NCBI GenBank assembly: GCA_016234425.1
Contig: JACRCA010000414.1
Span: forward strand, 1-5,190
Reading direction: 5' to 3'
DNA: 5,190 nucleotides
DNA from: Deltaproteobacteria bacterium
GTDB taxonomy: Bacteria; Desulfobacterota; SM23-61
The notes below the pieces were generated by a model, which was given only the letters and a program-made list of their open reading frames with translations, made no database searches and had not been told where the DNA came from. A program made the translations under genes and the position numbers. Shown piece after piece: positions 1 to 4,581 of the stretch (the first letter of the stretch is position 1; the number at the start of each line of letters is the position of its first letter).

Positions 1-2
1 AA

Positions 3-83
3 GGCTGTAACCGAAAACCAAAAGAAATCTCGGCAAAGGTGGAGATGCTGGTAACTCAACAGTGGAGTTTAGCGAGAAAATAA
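3..83 (+). CDS. C-terminal tail of an upstream gene (partial, unidentified)
   Basis: A reading frame enters from the left edge and stays open for 26 codons to TAA at 81-83. It reads GCNRKPKEISAKVEML, then VTQQWSLARK. The tail has the balanced, amphipathic composition of a real protein end, while the other plus frames stop early or are rich in W and R. I do not recognise the family from so few residues. A strong inverted repeat starts within the last codons, as expected where a transcription unit ends. It could be chance reading-through; the call rests on composition and position only. Confidence 0.35.
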   Translation, partial: GCNRKPKEISAKVEMLVTQQWSLARK

Positions 84-93
84 ATTTTCTCGC
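72..93 (+). terminator. Perfect hairpin at the end of the upstream gene, terminator-like
   Basis: GCGAGAAAA (72-80) is the exact reverse complement of TTTTCTCGC (85-93), with loop TAAA that could close further. The hairpin spans the putative TAA stop at 81-83. The stem has a GC-rich base and an A/T-rich top. It is not a textbook intrinsic terminator, because the T-tract lies inside the 3' arm and the next T-run (104-108) is 10 nt downstream. Being symmetric, it could act on either strand. The function is inferred from shape and placement. Confidence 0.35.
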
Positions 94-179
94 ACAGGAT
101 AAGTTTTTCCTCTTGACAGGGGCCTTTTAATGGGTGACCCCTAAAATTTGCAGCGCGGAATTCCCATTGTGGAATTTCT

Positions 180-211
180 ATTCCGCATTTCACATTCGGC
201 ATTCCGCATTT
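180..211. repeat. Short direct repeats upstream of the dehydrogenase gene
   Basis: The 11-mer ATTCCGCATTT occurs at 180-190 and again at 201-211, with a diverged unit ATTCGGC between them (194-200). GCGGAAT at 155-161 is also the reverse complement of ATTCCGC at 180-186, and GGAATTCC at 157-164 is itself a palindrome. Degenerate units of this kind are common intergenic filler in some environmental Proteobacteria. The 84-225 gap otherwise shows only a lone TTGACA at 113-118. The best -10-like hexamer, TAAAAT (142-147), is 23 nt away, too far for a normal promoter. Confidence 0.35.
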
Positions 212-225
212 GTTGAGGAGCGCAA

Positions 226-1284
226 ATGGCTTACAAGATTGCCGTCATTCCCGGGGATGGGACCGGGCCGGAGGTAGTGGACGAAGGCCTGAAAGTCCTG
301 AAGGCTGTTTCCAAAAAAGAAAACTTCCAACTCGACTTTGCTTTCTATGACCTGGGAGGAGAGCGTTACCTTAGGACCGGTGAGACCCTTCCCGATTCAG
401 TTCTCGAGGAACTCAAGAAAGTGCCGGCCATTTTCCTCGGGGCCATCGGCCACCCTCAAGTTAGGCCGGGCATCCTGGAACAAGGCATCCTCCTGAGATT
501 GCGGTTTTCCCTCGACCAATACATCAACCTTCGGCCGGTGAAACTCTACCCCGGCGTGGAGGGTCCCCTCAAGGATAAAGGACCAGAGCATATCAATTTT
601 GTCATCATTCGTGAGAATACCGAAGGCCTCTATACGGGTGCCGGAGGTTTCTTGAAAAAGGGAACGCCAGATGAAGTGGCCATCCAGGAGTCTATCAACA
701 CCCGTAAAGGAGTGGAGCGTTGCCTGCGCTATGCCTTTGCGTTTTGTTTGCAACGTAACAAAGCGTGCAAGCTGACCCTGGCCGCTAAGACGAACGTGCT
801 CAATTATGCTTCTGACCTTTGGGCGAGGACATTCAATGAGGTGGCCAAGGATTATCCCCAGGTGAAAATAGATTATACTCATGTGGATGCTCTTTGCATG
901 TGGATGGTCAAAAACCCGGAGTGGTTCGATGTCATCGTGACGGACAACCTCTTCGGCGATATCATCACCGATCTGGGAGCTATGATCCAGGGAGGACTGG
1001 GAATCGCTGCCGGTGGAAACATCAACCCTGGCCCCGGCGGTGTATCTATGTTCGAACCCATGGGCGGGTCTGCTCCCAAATACGCCGGGAAGAATATGAT
1101 CAACCCCCTGGCGGCCATCGCAGCTTGCCAGATGATGCTGGACTACTTGGGAGAAAAGAAAGCTGCCCAGCGCATCGAAAACGCGATGATTCGAGTCCTC
1201 GGCAGGCACGTAAAAAGTTTGGCCGCCGGAGAGATGGGCTATACCACAAAAGAAGTCGGAGATCTGGTGGTCGAGTACTTATAG
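226..1284 (+). CDS. Isocitrate/isopropylmalate-family dehydrogenase (LeuB-like)
   Basis: This is a 352-residue cytoplasmic beta-decarboxylating dehydrogenase, which oxidises a 2-hydroxy acid with NAD(P)+ and releases CO2. The length fits LeuB and tartrate dehydrogenase relatives. Seen: the N-terminal VIPGDGTGPEV (8-18); substrate arginines R93, R103 (NLRP) and R129 (RENTEGLY, with Y136); K188 (AAKTNV); and metal-binding aspartates D221, D245 and D249 (TDNLFGDIITDLGAM), all with the spacing of Thermus LeuB. The cofactor loop is odd: GGSAPKYAGKN (280-290) instead of the usual HGSAPDIAGKG. The position matching LeuB Glu87 is Q86. The catalytic core is therefore sound, but substrate and cofactor are open: isopropylmalate, tartrate/malate-like or another hydroxy diacid. 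The start is supported by GAGGAG at 215-220, 5 nt before ATG. The cupin gene follows after 18 bp, probably in the same operon. No other leucine-pathway gene is present. Confidence 0.93.
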   Translation: MAYKIAVIPGDGTGPEVVDEGLKVLKAVSKKENFQLDFAFYDLGGERYLRTGETLPDSVLEELKKVPAIFLGAIGHPQVRPGILEQGILLRLRFSLDQYINLRPVKLYPGVEGPLKDKGPEHINFVIIRENTEGLYTGAGGFLKKGTPDEVAIQESINTRKGVERCLRYAFAFCLQRNKACKLTLAAKTNVLNYASDLWARTFNEVAKDYPQVKIDYTHVDALCMWMVKNPEWFDVIVTDNLFGDIITDLGAMIQGGLGIAAGGNINPGPGGVSMFEPMGGSAPKYAGKNMINPLAAIAACQMMLDYLGEKKAAQRIENAMIRVLGRHVKSLAAGEMGYTTKEVGDLVVEYL

Positions 1285-1302
1285 GGAAAAGGAGGTACAA
1301 GA

Positions 1303-1638
1303 ATGGAAGCAAAAATCTACAAAGTGGCAGACATCCCTCCTAAAAAAATTCACGAAGGCTGTTTTACCCGTTTAGTGGCCGGGCAGAAGGCCTTAATCAG
1401 CTTTCTGCGCATCGAACCCAAAACCCTTTTCCCTGTCCATCAGCACTCCCATGAGCAATTAATGATCGTGGTAGAGGGAGAGATCGAAGAAATCGTCGAG
1501 CAGAAACCTTGTCTTCTGAGAAAAGGCGATGTCATCGTCCTTCCTTCCAACATCGAGCATGGGGGAAGAACGTTGGATTCGCCTTGTGAGATCATCGATA
1601 TCTTCTCCCCTCCCCGAGAAGATTACCTCAAGCTATAA
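1303..1638 (+). CDS. Small single-domain cupin protein
   Basis: This 111-residue protein is one conserved beta-barrel cupin domain. Motif 1 is HQHSHEQLMIVVEGE (46-60), giving ligands H46 and H48 and a Q52 or E51 in the third position. Motif 2 is GDVIVLPSNIEHGG (75-88), giving the final histidine H86. The metal site thus looks complete, as in HxHx3Q...H cupins. Such proteins range from dioxygenases and isomerases to simple sensors or binding proteins, and nothing here fixes the substrate. There is no signal peptide or DNA-binding domain, so it is cytoplasmic and not an AraC-type regulator. A near-perfect AAGGAGGT at 1289-1296 sits 6 nt before ATG, stronger than the upstream gene's site. It lies 18 bp after the dehydrogenase, so co-transcription and a role with that enzyme's substrate or product are likely but inferred. 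Confidence 0.88.
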   Translation: MEAKIYKVADIPPKKIHEGCFTRLVAGQKALISFLRIEPKTLFPVHQHSHEQLMIVVEGEIEEIVEQKPCLLRKGDVIVLPSNIEHGGRTLDSPCEIIDIFSPPREDYLKL

Positions 1639-1655
1639 ACTACCTTCCCTTTTTA

Positions 1656-1775
1656 ACAGGCAAGCTTTTCCATAAAGCCGGGATTCCCTTCTACGCCACC
1701 CAGGACGAATCCGCCCGGGCCATGCATGCATTGGTACGTTACGCCCAGATCTTGAAGAATAGTGTGAGTGATTAG
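1656..1775 (+). pseudogene. C-terminal remnant of an ADP-forming acyl-CoA synthetase
   Basis: Read from 1656, this frame gives TGKLFHKAGIPFYATQ followed by DESARAMHALVRYAQIL, then a stop at 1773-1775. The pattern 'AGIP-hydrophobic-Y/F ... E-x-A-x-RA-x-x-ALVRY' is characteristic of the end of the CoA-ligase (succinyl-CoA synthetase-like) domain in NDP/ADP-forming acetyl/acyl-CoA synthetases. Only about 33 recognisable codons remain. The frame has no start codon of its own nearby, and upstream it runs out of frame through the cupin's last codons (the cupin is in a different frame). The stop falls inside the hairpin repeat that follows. I infer a decayed or recombination-truncated gene whose 5' part is missing. 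Recognition is from memory of the family, without alignment. Confidence 0.62.
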
Positions 1776-1845
1776 TGTCAGTGTCAGTGAAGGCTATTGA
1801 TCTCATTTTTTCACTTACACTGACACTCACACTGACACTTTTTTT
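1761..1845 (+). terminator. Large imperfect hairpin with T-tract between convergent genes
   Basis: The left arm (1761-1790) and right arm (1811-1839) pair over 25 of about 30 positions, including an uninterrupted 11-bp core, around a 20-nt loop (1791-1810). Both arms are built from AGTGTC/AGTGTG-like units; AGTGTCAGTGTCAGTG is visible at 1774-1789. Seven T residues follow at 1839-1845 on the plus strand, so it should terminate the dehydrogenase-cupin operon. The minus-strand gene stops at 1846-1848, directly beside the T-run. In the minus direction the stem is followed only by ATTCTT, so termination there would be weaker. The arm length and repeat make-up suggest a repetitive element recruited as a terminator. 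Confidence 0.7.
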
Positions 1846-2514
1846 CTAAAAGGCCCCATAGCGCTTATAAGCTTCCTTCAGGGGCATCCCCTTTCTTAAA
1901 GCCTGATGCATTCTTCGCTCCTTGCTCATAGCCTTTTCTGCCTGCAACAGCACTTCTTTGGTCAAGACTTTGGGGATGATCACGACACCGTCCAGGTCCC
2001 CGAAAACAAAGTCCCCAGGTTGAATTCCTATCTCTCCCACCCGGATGGCCACCTGGCATTCCTTTAGCTCCCAGCGACTGATAGAGCTCGCTGGCATGTA
2101 GAATTTGGTAAAGATTGGAAAGTTCATCTGCAGAATGAAGGGAGCATCTCGAACCCCTCCATCGACCACCGCCCCCGTACATCCCCGCTGCTTGGCGGAG
2201 AGCGTCATCATCTCCCCCCAGTGAGAAGAAGAGGTATCCCCGCCTGCGCTCAGAACTACGACACAATGAGGGGTGAGTGCTTCTAACATTTGGATCAGAA
2301 ATGGTGTGTCATCGCTGGTGATGTCTCCCGTAGGAACTCCCTGGCACGTGAAAGCCGGGCCAGCGATCTTCATACTGTCATTCAAGGGGCGGATAGATGC
2401 AGGAAGGGAATGAGTCCGCACCCCTTGGGCATCCAGAATGTCTGCGACAACCCCCGTGTAAAGCTTGAGATACCGCTTACAAATTTCCGCCCGTTCCACT
2501 CTCTTGTTTCCCAT
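1846..2514 (-). CDS. RraA-like / HMG-CHA aldolase-family protein
   Basis: The 222-residue product matches the usual length of the RraA-like family, which includes 4-hydroxy-4-methyl-2-oxoglutarate / 4-carboxy-4-hydroxy-2-oxoadipate aldolases (class II, divalent metal, often also decarboxylating oxaloacetate) and the RNase E inhibitor RraA. Seen: YTGVVADILDAQG near the N-terminus; GEMMTLSAKQRGCTG (100-114); the signature VVDGGVRD (116-123) with R122 and D123 matching the Arg/Asp pair that binds pyruvate and metal in the Pseudomonas aldolase; and FGDLDGVVIIPK (171-182). The retained Arg-Asp pair favours an enzyme over an RNase E inhibitor; the exact substrate is unknown. A longer frame opens at 2649, but its first 45 codons translate a REP-like repeat. 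I choose ATG at 2514-2512, preceded by a purine-rich AGGGGG site. The gene converges on the dehydrogenase-cupin operon. Confidence 0.88.
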   Translation of the reverse strand: MGNKRVERAEICKRYLKLYTGVVADILDAQGVRTHSLPASIRPLNDSMKIAGPAFTCQGVPTGDITSDDTPFLIQMLEALTPHCVVVLSAGGDTSSSHWGEMMTLSAKQRGCTGAVVDGGVRDAPFILQMNFPIFTKFYMPASSISRWELKECQVAIRVGEIGIQPGDFVFGDLDGVVIIPKVLTKEVLLQAEKAMSKERRMHQALRKGMPLKEAYKRYGAF

Positions 2515-2519
2515 GGATT

Positions 2520-2525
2520 CCCCCT
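2520..2525 (-). promoter_or_regulatory. Ribosome binding site fixing the RraA-like start
   Basis: On the minus strand AGGGGG lies 5 nt before the ATG at 2514-2512, in an A-rich leader. It is AGGAGG-like with one substitution. The upstream in-frame ATG at 2649 lies inside a repeat and encodes repeat-derived residues, so this site decides for the shorter product. Confidence 0.6.
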
Positions 2526-2541
2526 TTTTCTTTTTTGCCCT

Positions 2542-2570
2542 TAAATAATATACCTCTGGGGCATTGTCAA
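2542..2570 (-). promoter_or_regulatory. Candidate sigma70-type promoter of the RraA-like gene
   Basis: On the minus strand a perfect TTGACA (2570-2565) is followed by an A/T-rich block reading TATATTATTTAA. With a 17-nt spacer the -10 would be TATTTA (2547-2542); the better-looking TATTAT (2550-2545) is only 14 nt away. The -35 is clear and the -10 is ambiguous. The position, 30-50 nt before the gene's ribosome binding site, is right. Confidence 0.45.
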
Positions 2571-2575
2571 TGCCC
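2559..2575. promoter_or_regulatory. Palindrome over the -35 box, operator candidate
   Basis: GGGCATT (2559-2565) and AATGCCC (2569-2575) are perfect 7-bp inverted arms around GTC. The palindrome covers the TTGACA of the candidate promoter for the RraA-like gene, where a bound repressor would block RNA polymerase. Size and spacing would suit a small dimeric regulator. The regulator is not in this window and its family cannot be named. Confidence 0.4.
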
Positions 2576-2584
2576 GAATTTCTG

Positions 2585-2711
2585 TTATACACAACGACAT
2601 AAGTGCTCAACAATTTGTCATTCCGGGCTTGACCCGGAATCCAGTGCATTTCTGGATTCCCGCTTTCGCGGGAATGACCTGTTTTGTGTTCATTAATGTC
2701 GTCATGTATAG
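2585..2711. repeat. MITE-like element with nested REP hairpins
   Basis: The core is a pair of opposed REP arms, 2617-2644 and 2652-2678, separated by 7 nt. Each arm folds on itself (CCGGGCTTGACCCGG and CCCGCTTTCGCGGG) and the arms also pair with each other, bounded by GTCATTCC and GGAATGAC. Symmetry continues outside: TTATACACAACGACAT (2585-2600) matches the reverse complement of 2696-2711 at 13 of 16 positions. The whole about 127 bp is thus one long imperfect inverted repeat, the architecture of a non-autonomous, RAYT- or transposase-mobilised element. Arm 2652-2678 is the exact reverse complement of the arm at 4402-4428. No target-site duplication was confirmed. Confidence 0.72.
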
Positions 2712-2838
2712 TTCACCACTATTTCTACATAAATCCACTGCTTTTTCTTACTTTCTCTTAATCTCGGCCCAGCCACAAAGCAGCTCCCCTAAACATTCCG
2801 ATATCCGCATCCGAAATCCAAAATGGAAAGAGGTGGAC

Positions 2839-2860
2839 TTTGCCTGCCAAATGAGGCAAA
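2839..2860. promoter_or_regulatory. Inverted repeat upstream of the TldE-like gene
   Basis: TTTGCCT (2839-2845) and AGGCAAA (2854-2860) are perfect 7-bp arms around an 8-nt centre. It ends 38 nt before the ATG of the TldE-like gene and 27 nt before its weak AGGGT ribosome binding site. It could be an operator or a leader hairpin; no clear promoter hexamers flank it. This is a position-based call only. Confidence 0.3.
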
Positions 2861-2898
2861 ATAATCTCAAAATTCCCTGGGCAGAATAGGGTAATCTC

Positions 2899-4254
2899 AT
2901 GATTGGCCAAGAAGCTGGGATCAAACTATTAAAGCGCGTAATCCGAGAGTCCACTGCTGATCAGACAGAAGCCCTTCTGATGACAGAAGATTCCTCTCTG
3001 ACCCGCTTCACCCACTCGGCTATTCATCAGCACGTGGCTGAGAGAAACGGCACCTTAATTCTGCGGGTGGTCGTGGGCAAGAAAGTCTCCGTGGTAACAA
3101 CAAATATTCTACAACCTTCTTCCCTGAAAGACACGCTCGAGAAAGCCCTTGCTCTGACCAAAGTCCAGCATCCCAATGAAGCTTTCGTTTCCTTAGCCGG
3201 TCCAAAACCCATTGCTCAACTTGATACCTTTTCCAAAAATATTGATCGCCTCACGCCGGAGAGGAAGGTGAAGAGCATAAAGGAAGTTCTGGCCCTGACC
3301 CAGAAGAAAGGGTTCAGTGCCTCCGGAGCCTTTTCTCACGGAAAAGTTGATATAGCAATAGTGAATTCCCTGGGAGTGGAGGCCTACCAGGAATACTCGG
3401 ATGTCTTCTTTCACCTGATTGTAGAAGATGGGAAAAACTCCGGGTACTCCAGTTTCGTTTCCCGGAATCCCGACCAGCTGAACGTGCAAGCTTTGGCCAA
3501 AGAGGCCATCAAAAAGGCCTCCTTAGGAGACCCGATTCAAGTCGAACCCATGGAATACGAGGTAATTTTGGAACCCTACGCGGTTGCTGAGCTGTTGCTC
3601 TTCTTGGGATACCTGGGTTTCCATGCCTTAGCTGTCCAGGAGGGACGAAGTTTTCTTTGCGGCCAGTTTGGCAAAAAGATAGTGAATGAAAAAGTGACTA
3701 TTTACGACGACGGCCTGGATCCTGCCGGGCTACAGGTTCCTTTTGATTTCGAAGGAGTGCCGAAGCAGAGGGTGACCTTCTTCAAAGAAGGGGTGGCAAA
3801 AAATATAACCTATGACTCCTACACAGCTGCAAGAGAAGGAAAAGAATCTACCGGTCATGGCCTCATCGCCCCCAATACAGAAGGTCCTATACCTATCAAT
3901 CTTTTTATGGGAGGGGCCGAGTCTTCTTTGGATGAAATGGTGCGGTCCATGCGTAAGGGAATCTATGTCACTCGCTTCCATTACACTAACATAGTGGAGC
4001 CCATGAAAGCCGTCATTACTGGTATGACCCGGGATGGAACCTTCTTGATTGAAGAGGGCGAGATCAAAAGGCCAGTCAAAAACCTTCGATTTACCGATTC
4101 GATCCTGAAAGCCCTGTCCCGGGTGACGGCCATTTCCAAAGAGCGAAAAATTTGCACTCCAGGGACGGTTTACGCCAGGCGTTTTGTTACCGGCACAGTC
4201 GCCCCGGCCATCAAGGTAGATGGATTCAACTTTTCTGGAGTATCATCTATATGA
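2899..4254 (+). CDS. pmbA: TldE/PmbA-like subunit of TldD-TldE protease
   Basis: This 451-residue protein is the length of E. coli PmbA (TldE). TldD and TldE form a heteromeric cytoplasmic zinc protease known for maturing microcin B17 and degrading the antitoxin CcdA; related pairs trim other modified peptides. Seen: an N-terminal alpha/beta domain (roughly 1-220); AVAELLLFLGYLGFH (228-242) with EGRSFLCGQFGKKI (248-261), the segment where TldD would carry its HExxxH zinc motif, which is absent here; and the C-terminal family signature GMTRDGTFLIEEGEIKRPVK (375-394), then KVDGFNFSG near the end. The missing zinc ligands assign it to the TldE side of the family. ATG at 2899 is preceded by a modest AGGGT at 2888-2892. 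The TldD-like partner follows 327 bp downstream on the same strand. There is no signal peptide. The substrate is unknown, and no RiPP biosynthesis gene is in view. Confidence 0.88.
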   Translation: MIGQEAGIKLLKRVIRESTADQTEALLMTEDSSLTRFTHSAIHQHVAERNGTLILRVVVGKKVSVVTTNILQPSSLKDTLEKALALTKVQHPNEAFVSLAGPKPIAQLDTFSKNIDRLTPERKVKSIKEVLALTQKKGFSASGAFSHGKVDIAIVNSLGVEAYQEYSDVFFHLIVEDGKNSGYSSFVSRNPDQLNVQALAKEAIKKASLGDPIQVEPMEYEVILEPYAVAELLLFLGYLGFHALAVQEGRSFLCGQFGKKIVNEKVTIYDDGLDPAGLQVPFDFEGVPKQRVTFFKEGVAKNITYDSYTAAREGKESTGHGLIAPNTEGPIPINLFMGGAESSLDEMVRSMRKGIYVTRFHYTNIVEPMKAVITGMTRDGTFLIEEGEIKRPVKNLRFTDSILKALSRVTAISKERKICTPGTVYARRFVTGTVAPAIKVDGFNFSGVSSI

Positions 4255-4350
4255 AAATGCAAAGTGCGAAGAGCATAGGGCAAAGAAAATATGACAAGCA
4301 CCTGATCCGGAGTGGCAAAAAAACAAACAGGTTGCAATGAACGAAGTTCC

Positions 4351-4375
4351 AAAAAATCTCCCCTCCCCTGGGAGA
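4351..4375 (-). terminator. Minus-strand terminator-like hairpin
   Basis: TCTCCC (4357-4362) and GGGAGA (4370-4375) form a 6-bp GC-rich stem with a 7-nt loop. On the minus strand the stem is followed at once by six T residues (complement of 4351-4356), the classic intrinsic terminator layout. There is no minus-strand gene upstream for it to serve. It may block antisense transcription towards the TldE-like gene, be part of a decayed repeat, or be chance. Confidence 0.4.
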
Positions 4376-4401
4376 CTGCGTCGCAATGAAAAAAAGGAGC
4401 C

Positions 4402-4515
4402 GTCATTCCCGCGAAAGCGGGAATCCAGTGTAATCTTGATATGATGAAGTTACCTTACTGGCAAGATTTGTTCAAGGATTTGACCTGCCTGGATGCCCGC
4501 CTCCGCGGGCATGAC
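4402..4515. repeat. Composite REP pair (two opposed 27-nt arms)
   Basis: The left arm 4402-4428 begins GTCATTCCCGCGAAAGCGG. The right arm 4489-4515 is its reverse complement at 23 of 27 positions. Each arm folds into its own hairpin. Of the four differences, two form a compensatory pair (T-A at arm positions 6/21 becomes G-C) and two lie in the GAAA versus GGAG loop. The 60-nt spacer holds a further 7-bp inverted match, AATCTTG (4432-4438) with CAAGATT (4462-4468). The left arm is identical, in reverse orientation, to 2652-2678. This is a REP/BIME-like unit of the type mobilised by RAYT proteins. Confidence 0.75.
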
Positions 4516-4554
4516 AAATTATGACACAGTCTCTGGTGGGAGCGGGTGATACTA

Positions 4555-4567
4555 TACGCTTAGCGTA
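4555..4567. promoter_or_regulatory. 13-bp palindrome before the TldD-like gene
   Basis: TACGCT and AGCGTA are perfect 6-bp arms around a single T. The one-base centre makes an RNA hairpin unlikely and a protein-binding operator more plausible. It ends 4 nt before the GGAGA ribosome binding site of the TldD-like gene. ATGACA at 4521-4526 resembles a -35 box, but no -10 at proper spacing was found. Confidence 0.3.
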
Positions 4568-4571
4568 ACAT

Positions 4572-4576
4572 GGAGA
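4572..4576 (+). promoter_or_regulatory. Ribosome binding site fixing the TldD-like start
   Basis: GGAGA lies 5 nt before the ATG at 4582. An in-frame ATG four codons earlier (4570) has no purine-rich site in front of it and overlaps this element, so 4582 is the preferred start. Confidence 0.6.
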
Positions 4577-4581
4577 TAGCG

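Larger units (their letters stand above)
2515..2898. other. 384-bp gene-free divergent intergenic region
   Basis: The region lies between the divergent RraA-like and TldE-like genes. It holds the minus-strand leader, promoter and palindrome (2520-2575), the nested REP/MITE-like element (2585-2711), a T/C-rich stretch, a degenerate run of ATCCG/AAATCC units (2799-2826) and a 7-bp inverted repeat (2839-2860). Open frames here translate repeat DNA and show no protein family. I see no convincing plus-strand promoter. Confidence 0.7.
4255..4581. other. 327-bp gap between the TldE-like and TldD-like genes
   Basis: No family-bearing gene is visible. The gap starts with an A/G-rich degenerate stretch (AAGAGCATAGGGCAAAG), continues with a minus-oriented terminator-like hairpin (4351-4375) and a composite REP pair (4402-4515), and ends with a small palindrome (4555-4567) and the TldD-like ribosome binding site. 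A 29-codon frame overlaps the TldE-like stop as ATGA at 4251, but it has a low-complexity basic composition. tldD/tldE pairs are often closer together, so repeat insertion may have widened this gap. Confidence 0.65.

Noticed and set aside
113..147. Promoter TTGACA...TAAAAT for the dehydrogenase operon
   Set aside because: The 23-nt spacer is too long for a sigma70 promoter, and no better -10 lies at 16-18 nt.
397..1209. Long minus-strand open frame (270 codons) opposite the dehydrogenase
   Set aside because: It is a mirror of the real gene's codon pattern, with no recognisable motif and full overlap with a clear enzyme.
894..1343. 149-codon plus-strand frame overlapping the dehydrogenase end and the cupin start
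   Set aside because: It is R/H/G-rich out-of-frame translation; both genes it overlaps have clear motifs and ribosome binding sites.
1633..1830. 65-codon minus-strand frame through the convergent intergenic region
   Set aside because: It is antisense to the acyl-CoA synthetase remnant and composed partly of hairpin repeat translation (MSVSVSE...TDTDTN).
1761..1839. CRISPR-like array from repeated AGTGTC units
   Set aside because: The units are 6-nt, contiguous and arranged as inverted arms with no spacers; this is a hairpin, not an array.
2515..2649. 45-residue N-terminal extension of the RraA-like protein, starting at ATG 2649
   Set aside because: It begins MHWIPGQARNDK, which is translated REP repeat; the family starts near residue 46, and a good ribosome binding site precedes ATG 2514.
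2629..2889. Plus-strand 86-codon open frame
   Set aside because: It starts inside the REP element (WIPAFAGMT is a typical repeat translation) and continues through low-complexity intergenic DNA with no family features.
4251..4340. 29-codon basic frame overlapping the TldE-like stop as ATGA; considered as a peptide substrate for TldD/TldE
   Set aside because: It has no ribosome binding site of its own, a low-complexity A/G-rich origin, and no leader/core or modification-site pattern. Position alone is not enough.
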